A program made the translations under genes and the position numbers. From contig LYSY01000001.1 of the NCBI GenBank assembly GCA_001657395.1, positions 558,001-622,000 of the forward strand: a stretch of 64,000 nt of DNA, read 5' to 3'. Below the pieces are notes generated by a model that made no database searches, was not told the DNA's origin, and was given only the letters and a program-made list of their open reading frames with translations. Below, piece by piece: positions 24,339 to 31,793 of this stretch. Every line of letters starts with the position of its first letter. Position 1 is the stretch's first letter. The stretch is from Rhodospirillales bacterium BBD 1991-14 (GTDB taxonomy: Bacteria; Pseudomonadota; Alphaproteobacteria; Kiloniellales; Kiloniellaceae).

Positions 24339-25322
24339 CTACTGCGTCAGCCCGATTGCCTTCATGGTGGCACCCAGGTTGTCGGACGTCGCCGCCATCA
24401 TGGTGGTCAGATCGGCGCTGCCCATCTTCACCACTTCCGCCCCGCGGGAGGCCTTAAAGTCTGCCCAGTCCTGCGTGTCGAAGGCTTCCAGGGCCGCCTT
24501 CTCGTAGCTGCAGGCGATTTCTTCCGGCAGGCCCTTGGGACCGCTGATGCTGATGAAGGCGGCCAGAGTCCAGCCGGACTTCAGCAGTTCCTTGGTGGTG
24601 GGAACCTCCGGCAGGGCGCCCATGCGGCTGTCGTGCATGTAGGCCAGCGCCTTCAACTCGCCGGATTCGATCAGCGCCTTGCCCTCGGAAAGGGCGGGGG
24701 TGGCGACGTCGACGCCGCCGGCAATCAGCTCCTGCATGGCCGCGGCCGCACCGTTGGAGGGCACCCAGCGGATCGCCGCGGGGTCCATGCCTTCGGAGTT
24801 CAGCATGCCGGCCAGGGCGAGGTGCCAGATACCGCCCTGGGCGGTGCCGGAACCGGTGAGCTTGCCCGGATTGGCCTTGGCGTAGGTCAGGAGGTCGTTG
24901 AGGCTGTTGAACTCCGAATCCTTGGCCACCAGCACGCTGGAGGGCACGATGTCGACCAGGGCGATGGGCGTGATGTCGGTGTGGTTCAACTCGGTCAGGC
25001 CCGCGTGGTGCATGGTGGTGATCTCCACCGTGGCCGCGCCGATGGTGTAGCCGTCCGGCTCCGCCGTGGCGATGGCGCTGTGGCCGACGACGCCGTTGCC
25101 GCCGGTGCGGTTGACCACGTTGAAGGGCACGCCGAAGTGGTTCTCCAGCATGCTGGCCAGCATGCGCGAGTTGGCATCGGTACCGCCGCCGGCACCCCAG
25201 GGCACGACGTAGGTGACCGGCCGCTCCGGCTTCCAGTCGCAGGCCGCCAGGGCCGCGCCCGCCGACAGCAGCGCCGCCGCGGCCGTTGCCATGATCACAC
25301 CGGTGGTTCGAAGCATCCGCAT
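24339..25322 (-). CDS. tctC: Tripartite tricarboxylate transporter substrate-binding protein, TctC family
   Basis: About 327 residues. The ATG at 25322 follows GGGAGGAAACC directly, so it is preferred over the track start 15 bases upstream. A signal peptide ends near AALAACDW. The TctC/BugT fold is evident from VTYVVPWGAGGGTDANSRMLA, NRTGGNGVVGHSAIATAEPDGYTIG and LTGSGTAQGGIWHLALAGML. It binds the acid in the periplasm for TctAB. The aldolase in the operon suggests a hydroxy- or keto-dicarboxylate; this is inference. Confidence 0.91.
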   Translation of the reverse strand: MRMLRTTGVIMATAAAALLSAGAALAACDWKPERPVTYVVPWGAGGGTDANSRMLASMLENHFGVPFNVVNRTGGNGVVGHSAIATAEPDGYTIGAATVEITTMHHAGLTELNHTDITPIALVDIVPSSVLVAKDSEFNSLNDLLTYAKANPGKLTGSGTAQGGIWHLALAGMLNSEGMDPAAIRWVPSNGAAAAMQELIAGGVDVATPALSEGKALIESGELKALAYMHDSRMGALPEVPTTKELLKSGWTLAAFISISGPKGLPEEIACSYEKAALEAFDTQDWADFKASRGAEVVKMGSADLTTMMAATSDNLGATMKAIGLTQ

Positions 25323-25457
25323 GGTTTCCTCCCGCATTTTGGATTGGATCTTGAAAGGGAACTGGGGGTGGCCGGCCGGACGATTCTTCGGGGCGCCGTC
25401 CTAAGTGCTTGGCACACCAAGGACCAATGCTAGTGGCGGCACAGAGCTTTGGCAATT

Positions 25458-25485
25458 GCCGCGACGTTCACGCCGCGACGTTCAC
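25458..25485. repeat. Perfect tandem 14-bp repeat GCCGCGACGTTCAC
   Basis: GCCGCGACGTTCAC occurs twice in immediate succession, and the first copy overlaps a GGCAATTGCC palindrome at 25451-25460. It lies in the 202-bp gap between the tctC start and the 3' end of the carboxypeptidase gene, upstream of the tct operon. It may be a regulator site or a slippage duplication. Confidence 0.6.
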
Positions 25486-25524
25486 AAGGAGAGGCAGAAG
25501 AAAGGTGCGATCAACACGCGCGCG

Positions 25525-26733
25525 TCAGCGCCAGAGCGTGTCAGGATTGTTCAGCAGCTTGGGCGGGACCGCCAGGCAGTAGTGGCCGAGGCTCCAGAGG
25601 TGCTTGCAGGCTTCGCCGGCGTCGCGCTGGTTCAGGTCGACCAGCAGGGCGGTGTAGAGCTGCGGGTCGTGGCGCAGCTTGGCGATCACCGCCGGGCGTC
25701 CGCGCCGCGTGACCTCCTTCAGGGACTGACGGTGGCCCTTGATCACCGCGTTGGCCTGGGCCTTGCTGGCGAACGAGCCGAGCACCAGGCCCCAGCCCGG
25801 CAGCTTGCCGTCGCTGGGGGCGGTGCCGACCGCCGGGGCCACCGCGCACTGCCCGCCGGGAAGGACGTAGGGAACCGCCGTGGTCGGCGTGCCGGGCAGG
25901 GAACCGAGGGTCCCGGCATCGGCGCCCGGCGAAGGCGCGGCGAAGGCCGCGTTCATCAGCTTGGTCATGCGGGCGTTGCGCACGCCGCTGGTCTTGCCGC
26001 CCAGAACGACCGCGATCACCCGCCGCCCGTCCCGCTCCGCCGTGCCGATCAGGTTGTAGCCGGAGCCGCAGGTGAAGCCGGTCTTGAAGCCGTCGGCGCC
26101 GGGATAGCCGACCATCCAGCCGTTGGTGGTGGGCCGTGCGCGGCGGTTCAGCATGAACTGGGTTTTGGAGAAGCGGGCGAAATGTTGCGGAAAGATCTGC
26201 AGCTGCGCACGCGCCAGGATCGCCATGTCCTTGGCGGTGGTGACCTGCATCGGGTCCGGCAGGCCGGAGGCATTCTTGAACACCGTGCGCCGCATGCCGA
26301 GCGCGCGAGCCTTGCGGGTCATGGCGGTGGCGAAGGCCTCCTCGCTGCCGCTCACCGCCTCGGCCAAAGCCACCGCCGCGTCGTTGGCGGAGCGCACGAT
26401 CATGGCGTCCAGCAGCAGGTCCACGCGCACCTGCTTGCCGGCGCCGAGGCCGAGCTTGGTCGGCGACTGGCCGGCGGCGTGCTTGGAAATCGGGATCCTT
26501 TGATCGAGCGCCAGGCGGCCGTCCGCCAGCGCCTCGAAAACCATGTAGGCGGTCATGACCTTGGTGAGGGAAGCGGGATACCAGAGGTGCGTCGCGTTCT
26601 CGGCCTGCAGGACCGCGGCGCTCTCCGCCTCGATCACCAGAACGGCACCCTTAGGCGTCTCGGCGCGGGAAAGACCCGGGAATACGCAGACAAACGCAGC
26701 GAACAGCAGCGCCCATCGCCTCCATCCCGACAT
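25525..26733 (-). CDS. D-alanyl-D-alanine carboxypeptidase with C-terminal SPOR-like domain
   Basis: 402-residue low-molecular-weight penicillin-binding protein of the S11 family. It trims the terminal D-Ala from peptidoglycan peptides in the periplasm. A signal peptide (LLFAAFVCVFPGLSRA) precedes the catalytic domain. That domain has the SxxK motif SLTKVMTAY near residue 55, the SxN motif SANDAAVALAE near 114, and KTG in FKTGFTCGSGYN near 215. The last 90 residues (GWGLVLGSFASKAQANAVIKGHRQSL...) resemble a SPOR domain, which would target it to septal peptidoglycan. Monocistronic, with an A+T-rich upstream region. Confidence 0.9.
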   Translation of the reverse strand: MSGWRRWALLFAAFVCVFPGLSRAETPKGAVLVIEAESAAVLQAENATHLWYPASLTKVMTAYMVFEALADGRLALDQRIPISKHAAGQSPTKLGLGAGKQVRVDLLLDAMIVRSANDAAVALAEAVSGSEEAFATAMTRKARALGMRRTVFKNASGLPDPMQVTTAKDMAILARAQLQIFPQHFARFSKTQFMLNRRARPTTNGWMVGYPGADGFKTGFTCGSGYNLIGTAERDGRRVIAVVLGGKTSGVRNARMTKLMNAAFAAPSPGADAGTLGSLPGTPTTAVPYVLPGGQCAVAPAVGTAPSDGKLPGWGLVLGSFASKAQANAVIKGHRQSLKEVTRRGRPAVIAKLRHDPQLYTALLVDLNQRDAGEACKHLWSLGHYCLAVPPKLLNNPDTLWR

Positions 26734-26861
26734 GTCTTCCCCCGATCCGGCCGTGTCTTGTCTCAGATAAGATAGTACGTCGCCGGATCAACGAGAAGGT
26801 TCACCAAAGGTCTACTCTGTTCGGCGTAGAGAGTCGCGTTGCGAACCAAAAATTCTATTCT

Positions 26862-26879
26862 ATCTCAATGGGATGAGAT
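26862..26879 (-). terminator. Weak hairpin downstream of the ghrA-like gene
   Basis: On the minus strand ATCTCA and TGAGAT pair around a 6-nt loop, followed by AGAATAGAATTTTTGG. The stem is short, but the T-rich tail and its place 28 bp after the reductase stop fit a weak intrinsic terminator. The surrounding 140 bp are unusually A+T-rich. Confidence 0.35.
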
Positions 26880-26906
26880 CGTAATTTAGGATTATACTTT
26901 AGTTCG

Positions 26907-27836
26907 CTAATAACCCTGTTCCAGGTCGACCAGATCGGGGACCGCTTCGCCTGCGCGGAAACGGCGGATGTTCTCGGCGATCACCTTGGCACCGGCCTCC
27001 GGGTCGATAAGGCTGGCGATATGGGGTGTCAGCAGCACCTTGGGATGGGTCCAGAAGGGGTGGTTCTCCGGCGGCGGTTCCTGGCGCAGGACATCCAGCG
27101 TGGCCCCCGAAAGCTGCCCGCTGTCGAGGGCGGGGATCAGGTCTTCTTCCGCGAGATGCCCGCCGCGTCCGACGTTGATGACCGCAGCGCTTTCGGGCAG
27201 TTGCGCGAAGATGTCCTTGTTCAGGATGCCCTCGGTCGCCGGGGTCAGGGGCAGCAGGCAGACGAGGATCTCGGCCAGTGGCAGCAGTTCGGCGAGTCCG
27301 GCTTCGCCATGATGGCAGACAATCCCGTCCAGGTCTTTCGGGCGCCGCGACCATCCATGCACGGCGAACCCGATCCCCGCCAGGGTGCGGGCCACCTCGG
27401 CGCCCATGTTGCCGAGGCCCAGCACCGCGACATGGCGCTCCGGCGCCGGCGGCGTGATGATCTGGTCCCAGGCCTTGCGCTGCTGCGCGGCCTGGATGTC
27501 CGGCAGGCGGCGGTGGTGGCGCAGCACGTGGAGCGCGACGTATTCGCGCATGCGCTGGCGCAGGTCGTCGCCCACCGTGCGGATGATGGGCAGGTGCTGG
27601 GGCAGTTCCGGGTCCACCAGCACGTGGTCGATGCCGGCGCCCATGGAGACGACACACTTCAGATTGGGGAAGGTCCTGAGGCCGCCGGGCGGCGGCTTCC
27701 AGACCACGGCGTACTCCACATCGGCCTTGTCGCCGGGCGTCTCCCAGTCGCGGCAGTCGATGTCTGGCAGCAGGCCCTGCAGTTTCTCCCGCCACCACTC
27801 GGCACGGGCATTGCCGACGCGCACCACCAGAGCCAT
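26907..27836 (-). CDS. Glyoxylate/hydroxypyruvate reductase, GhrA-like
   Basis: 309-residue D-2-hydroxyacid dehydrogenase of the GhrA type. The NAD(P) motif is VLGLGNMGAEVARTL near residue 140. The catalytic triad is present as NVGRGG (Arg), DVLRQEPPP (Glu) and LTPHIAS (His). It reduces small 2-keto acids or aldehyde acids in the cytoplasm. It starts 4 bp after the EthD-like gene in an operon headed by the RutR-like regulator, which hints at a role in disposing of a pyrimidine breakdown product; that is inference. Confidence 0.87.
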   Translation of the reverse strand: MALVVRVGNARAEWWREKLQGLLPDIDCRDWETPGDKADVEYAVVWKPPPGGLRTFPNLKCVVSMGAGIDHVLVDPELPQHLPIIRTVGDDLRQRMREYVALHVLRHHRRLPDIQAAQQRKAWDQIITPPAPERHVAVLGLGNMGAEVARTLAGIGFAVHGWSRRPKDLDGIVCHHGEAGLAELLPLAEILVCLLPLTPATEGILNKDIFAQLPESAAVINVGRGGHLAEEDLIPALDSGQLSGATLDVLRQEPPPENHPFWTHPKVLLTPHIASLIDPEAGAKVIAENIRRFRAGEAVPDLVDLEQGY

Positions 27837-27840
27837 CAGA

Positions 27841-28164
27841 TCATCCCTCTGCAGGGAAGGGTGGCTCGAAGGGGTGCTCGCGCACCACGAAACGCTTGCG
27901 CAGCTTCACATGGGCCAGGGAGTCGGCGGCCACGGCCTTGCCCAGGTCGGTACCGTACGCGCTCAACATGGCGTCTTCGCTGTCGAACCACAGCTCGCTG
28001 AAGCCGTCGAAGTCGTCTTCCGGGTCGGCGGCGATGTTGGCCTGATAGCGGCGCAGCCCCGGCAGCTTCAGCACCATGGGCAGATGCTCCTTCAACAGCC
28101 AGTCGGCGAAGGCCTGCGCCGAGAGTTCGTCCTTGCGCTTCAGCAGCACCACCGCCTTGATCAT
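27841..28164 (-). CDS. EthD-family ferredoxin-like-fold protein
   Basis: 107 residues forming a single dimeric alpha/beta-barrel domain: MIKAVVLLKRKDELSAQAFADWLLKEHLPMVLKLPGLRRYQAN, then FDGFSELWFDSEDAMLSAYGTD. This is the EthD pattern, named after a protein needed for ether degradation but of unclear chemistry. The ATG overlaps the TetR stop by 4 bp and the ghrA-like gene follows 4 bp later, so the three form one operon. Confidence 0.82.
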   Translation of the reverse strand: MIKAVVLLKRKDELSAQAFADWLLKEHLPMVLKLPGLRRYQANIAADPEDDFDGFSELWFDSEDAMLSAYGTDLGKAVAADSLAHVKLRKRFVVREHPFEPPFPAEG

Positions 28165-28844
28165 TCCGCTGCACCCCGATAGCTGAGGCCGCAGCCGCGC
28201 AGCACCATGCGGACAACCGTTTCTGCGGCTGTGTCGTAGTCCCTGGCGGCGAGTTGGCGGCGGCCAACCAGGGCGCTCACCTGCACCTCGAAATCGGCGT
28301 AGTGCTGGGTTGCCGCCCAGATCACCGAGAACAGATGGACGGGGTCCACCGGCTCGATCTTGCCCTGGCGCACCCAGCTTTCCAGCACCTTCGACTTCTC
28401 GGCCACCAGACTCTTCAGGTCGCTCTTCAGAAAGTCGCCGGTGTGCTTGGCGCCGCGGATCATCTCGTTAGCGTAGACCCGCGAGGCGAGGGGGCGCTCC
28501 CGCGAGTGACGGATCTTGGCGCGGATGTAGTCCGCCAGCGCATCGGCGGGATCGCTGTCTTCCGTCAGCCGGTCGAGCTCGCCCAGCCAGAGCGTCAGGA
28601 TGTCGTCGAGCACGGCGCGGTAGAGCGCTTCCTTGGTGCCGAAGTAGTAATGCACGTTGGCCTTGGGCAGGCTGGCGCGCTCGGCGATGGCTGCCGTGGT
28701 GGCACCGCGGTAGCCCTGCTCGGCGAAGATCTCCTCCGCGGCCTCAAGAATCAGCGCCCGGTTGCGCAGCCGGATGTGGCCGGGGGCGGTTTCCTCTTTT
28801 TCGGCCTCATTCACCGGGCCTTGTTTTGCTGCCGTTTCGCTCAT
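28161..28844 (-). CDS. rutR: TetR-family regulator, RutR-like
   Basis: About 227 residues. The track start at 28928 would place the operators inside the gene, so I use the ATG at 28844 (MSETAAKQGP). The N-terminal HTH (NRALILEAAEEIFAEQGYRGATTAAIAERASLPKANVHYYFGTKEAL) and the C-terminal features YANEMIRGA and WAATQHYADFEVQV match the RutR/YcdC type, which senses uracil and thymine. Two RutR-type palindromes lie directly upstream, and the divergent genes encode dihydropyrimidine dehydrogenase. I infer a pyrimidine-responsive autorepressor for the island. Confidence 0.85.
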   Translation of the reverse strand: MSETAAKQGPVNEAEKEETAPGHIRLRNRALILEAAEEIFAEQGYRGATTAAIAERASLPKANVHYYFGTKEALYRAVLDDILTLWLGELDRLTEDSDPADALADYIRAKIRHSRERPLASRVYANEMIRGAKHTGDFLKSDLKSLVAEKSKVLESWVRQGKIEPVDPVHLFSVIWAATQHYADFEVQVSALVGRRQLAARDYDTAAETVVRMVLRGCGLSYRGAAE

Positions 28845-28912
28845 CGGCTTTCTTTGTTTTCCTATCGCGTCTTTCGAACCGACCGTTCGCACGCACCAGG
28901 ATAGCGCAAAAC

Positions 28913-28928
28913 CTGACCAACTGGTCAA
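28913..28928. promoter_or_regulatory. RutR-type operator, proximal to the regulator
   Basis: CTGACCAACTGGTCAA matches the known RutR consensus TTGACCAnnTGGTCAA at every fixed position but the first. On the minus strand its TTGACC could serve as the -35 of the tetR promoter, with TATCCT 19 bp further on, so bound repressor would block autotranscription. Confidence 0.8.
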
Positions 28929-28934
28929 AATTAA

Positions 28935-28964
28935 TTGACCGCTTGGTCAAGGCAAGGCTACAGT
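28935..28964 (+). promoter_or_regulatory. Second RutR-type operator overlapping the preT promoter
   Basis: TTGACCGCTTGGTCAA (28935-28950) is a close RutR-type palindrome. Its TTGACC also fits a -35 element, with TACAGT at 28959-28964 as -10 and an 18-bp spacer. Its centre is exactly 22 bp (two helical turns) from that of the first operator, so two dimers could bind the same DNA face. Confidence 0.75.
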
Positions 28965-29028
28965 CATCCTCAACAAAGAAGCAATACGCCGGAAGTGCGT
29001 AAGCAGGCAAATGATCGGGGAGATCAGG

Positions 29029-30378
29029 ATGGGTAACCAACCGGACATCGCGGCCGGGCGCTTGACCGATTCCGATTACGCGGAGAACTTCAGCGACGTG
29101 CATCCGCCGCTGGACCGCAAGGCGGCGCTGATCGAGTCGAGCCGCTGCTATTTCTGTTACGACGCGCCCTGCATCGAGGCCTGCCCCACCGGCATCGATA
29201 TTCCGAGCTTCATCCGCAAGATCTCGACCGACAACGTGCGCGGCGCCGCGCAGGACATTCTGGACGAGAACATCATGGGCGGTGCCTGCGCACGGGTCTG
29301 CCCGACGGAAGTGCTCTGCCAGGAAGCCTGCGTGCGCAACACGCAGGAGCACAAGCCGGTGCAGATCGGACTGCTGCAGCGCTACGCCACCGATGCGGTG
29401 ATGGACGCCGCCGCGCACCCCTTCCAGCGTGCCGAAACGACGGGCAAGCGGGTCGCCGTGGTGGGCGCAGGGCCGGCGGGGCTTTCCTGCGCGCATCGTC
29501 TGGCGATGCACGGCCACGACGTCGTGGTCTTCGAGGCCAAGGCCAAGGCCGGCGGCCTGAATGAATACGGCATTGCCGCCTACAAGGTGCCGGAGGACTT
29601 CGCTCACCGCGAGGTGGACTTCATCCTGGAGATCGGCGGCATCGAGATCCGCAACGACCAGGCGCTCGGACGCGATATCTCCCTGGCCGACCTCAGGCGC
29701 GATTACGACGCGGTCTTTCTCGGAATGGGTCTTGGCGGCGTGCGGGCGCTGGGGCTGGAGGGTGAGGATCTGGATGGCGTTTACAACGCTGTCGATTTCA
29801 TCGCCGATCTGCGCCAGAGCGAGAACCTGGCCAGCCTGCCGGTGGGCCGCAAGGTGGTGGTGATCGGCGGCGGCAACACCGCCATCGACATTGCCGTCCA
29901 GACCAAGCGCCTGGGGGCGGAGGACGTGACCCTGGTCTACCGCCGCGGGCCGGAGGCCATGTCGGCGACCGGGCACGAACAGGAGTTCGCCCAGGTCAAC
30001 GGCGTGAAGATCAAGCACTGGGCCCAGCCGCGCGAGATTCGCGGCGCCCATGGGCATGTGACCGATGTGGTCTTCGAGTACACGCAGCTTGACGGTAACG
30101 GGCGCCTCAGCGGCACCGGCGATGCCTTCAGCGTGCCCGCCGACATGGTGTTCAAGGCCATCGGCCAGGAGATGCTGCCGCTGCCCCAGGCGAATGGGAG
30201 CAGCGCGCTTCTGGAGATGGACGGCGCCTGCATCGCGGTCAACGACGACCGCCAGACCTCGCTGCCGGATGTCTGGGCCGGCGGCGACTGCGTGGCCGTC
30301 AGTGAAGACCTGACGGTCGCCGCCGTGCAGGACGGCAAGCTGGCGGCGGAGTCCATCAATCGTTTTCTGCGGTCCTGA
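29029..30378 (+). CDS. preT: Dihydropyrimidine dehydrogenase, NAD(P)H-oxidising subunit PreT
   Basis: About 449 residues. PreT takes electrons from NAD(P)H through FAD and iron-sulfur clusters and passes them to PreA. The N-terminal Cys-rich part has CYFCYDAPCIEACPTGID and GGACARVCPTEVLCQEACV. FAD binding is VVGAGPAGLSCAHRL near residue 145 and NAD(P) binding is VIGGGNTAIDIAVQTKRLG near residue 285. I choose the ATG at 29029 (GGGGAG upstream) over the track start 18 bases earlier. It is the first gene of the plus-strand pyrimidine operon; preA follows after 43 bp. Confidence 0.93.
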   Translation: MGNQPDIAAGRLTDSDYAENFSDVHPPLDRKAALIESSRCYFCYDAPCIEACPTGIDIPSFIRKISTDNVRGAAQDILDENIMGGACARVCPTEVLCQEACVRNTQEHKPVQIGLLQRYATDAVMDAAAHPFQRAETTGKRVAVVGAGPAGLSCAHRLAMHGHDVVVFEAKAKAGGLNEYGIAAYKVPEDFAHREVDFILEIGGIEIRNDQALGRDISLADLRRDYDAVFLGMGLGGVRALGLEGEDLDGVYNAVDFIADLRQSENLASLPVGRKVVVIGGGNTAIDIAVQTKRLGAEDVTLVYRRGPEAMSATGHEQEFAQVNGVKIKHWAQPREIRGAHGHVTDVVFEYTQLDGNGRLSGTGDAFSVPADMVFKAIGQEMLPLPQANGSSALLEMDGACIAVNDDRQTSLPDVWAGGDCVAVSEDLTVAAVQDGKLAAESINRFLRS

Positions 30379-30421
30379 GACGGCCGCAAGCAGGAAGGGC
30401 TGCGGCCCGGGAGGCAAGGAC

Positions 30422-31699
30422 ATGGCTGACATTCGTTGCGACATCGCCGGTGTAAAGTCCCCCAATCCCTTCTGGCTGGCCTCGGCGCCGCCGACGGACA
30501 AGGAGTACAACGTCGTCCGTGCCTTCAAGGCCGGCTGGGGCGGTGTGGTCTGGAAGACCCTGGGCGAGGACCCGCCGGTTGTGAACGTGTCCTCGCGCTA
30601 TGGCGCCATGACCTACAACGGCACCCGCATGGCCGGCTTCAACAACATCGAGCTGATCACCGACCGGCCCCTCGACGTGAACCTGCGCGAGATCAAGCAG
30701 GTGAAGCGCGACTGGCCGGACCGCGCCATGGTGGTCTCCCTGATGGTGCCCTGCGAGGAGGAGAACTGGCGCAACATCCTGAAACAGGTGGAGGAGACCG
30801 AGGCCGACGCAGTGGAACTGAACTTCGGCTGCCCCCACGGCATGTCGGAGCGCGGCATGGGCTCCGCCGTCGGCCAGGTGCCGGAGTACATCGAGATGGT
30901 GACCCGCTGGTGCAAGAAGCACAGCCGCATGCCGGTCTTCGTGAAGCTGACCCCAAACGTCACCAACGTGCTGGGGCCGGCGCGGGCGGCCAAGGCGGGC
31001 GGGGCCGATGCGGTCTCCCTGATCAACACCATCAACTCCATCATGTCGGTCGACCTCGACATCATGGCGCCGACGCCGACGGTGGGCGGCAAGGGCAGCC
31101 ACGGCGGCTACTGCGGCCCGGCGGTGAAGCCCATCGCCATGCACATGGTGGCCGAGATCGCCCGCGACCCTGAATGCGCCGGCCTGCCGATCTCTGGAAT
31201 CGGCGGCATCAGCGACTGGCGCGATGCGGCGGAGTTCATGAGCCTCGGCGCCGGCTCGGTGCAGGTCTGCACGGCGGCCATGCACAAGGGCTTCAAGATC
31301 GTCGAGGACATGATCGACGGCCTCGGCTACTGGATGGACGGCAAGGGCCATGGGACGCTGGAGGACTTCCGCGGCGCGGCGGTGCCCAACGTCACCGACT
31401 GGCAGTATCTGGACCTCAACTTCGAGACGGTCGCCAAGATCGACCAGGACCTCTGCATCCAGTGCGGCCTCTGCCACATCGCCTGCGAGGACACCTCGCA
31501 CCAGGCCATCGCGGCGCAGAAGGACAACGGGTCGCGGCGCTACGAGGTGATCGACGCCGAGTGTGTCGGCTGCAATCTCTGCATGCACGTCTGCCCGGTG
31601 GAGGGCTGCATCTCCATGGTCGAGGTGGAGAACGGCAAGGACTACATGAACTGGACCCAGGATCCGCGCAACCCGATGAACCAGAAGGCGGCGGAATAG
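30422..31699 (+). CDS. preA: NAD-dependent dihydropyrimidine dehydrogenase subunit PreA
   Basis: 425-residue catalytic subunit that reduces uracil and thymine to the 5,6-dihydro forms. An FMN-binding TIM barrel related to dihydroorotate dehydrogenase spans about residues 1-320, including NFGCPHGMSERGMGSAVGQ with the active-site Cys region and GIGGISDWRDAAEFMSLGAGSVQVCTA. The C-terminus carries two 4Fe-4S motifs: CIQCGLCHIACEDTSH and CVGCNLCMHVCPVEGC. It follows preT in the operon. This is the first step of the reductive pyrimidine pathway. Confidence 0.95.
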   Translation: MADIRCDIAGVKSPNPFWLASAPPTDKEYNVVRAFKAGWGGVVWKTLGEDPPVVNVSSRYGAMTYNGTRMAGFNNIELITDRPLDVNLREIKQVKRDWPDRAMVVSLMVPCEEENWRNILKQVEETEADAVELNFGCPHGMSERGMGSAVGQVPEYIEMVTRWCKKHSRMPVFVKLTPNVTNVLGPARAAKAGGADAVSLINTINSIMSVDLDIMAPTPTVGGKGSHGGYCGPAVKPIAMHMVAEIARDPECAGLPISGIGGISDWRDAAEFMSLGAGSVQVCTAAMHKGFKIVEDMIDGLGYWMDGKGHGTLEDFRGAAVPNVTDWQYLDLNFETVAKIDQDLCIQCGLCHIACEDTSHQAIAAQKDNGSRRYEVIDAECVGCNLCMHVCPVEGCISMVEVENGKDYMNWTQDPRNPMNQKAAE

Positions 31700-31793
31700 G
31701 GCTGGGACAGTAAGCCTGGGGGCGAAGAGCACATCCGCCGGCCCGCCCGCCGGCGGCCGAACAGGGTGATGAGAGCAGGGGGGATAGACTGCG

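Noticed and set aside
22201-24507. 768-residue plus-strand ORF with long charged runs
   Set aside because: Complementary to tctA and tctB; the GDGG/EGQ repeats are the reverse of membrane-protein codons.
28845-28928. 28-residue N-terminal extension of the RutR-like protein
   Set aside because: It would overlap the operator at 28913-28928 and has no ribosome site; the ATG at 28844 gives the family-typical N-terminus.
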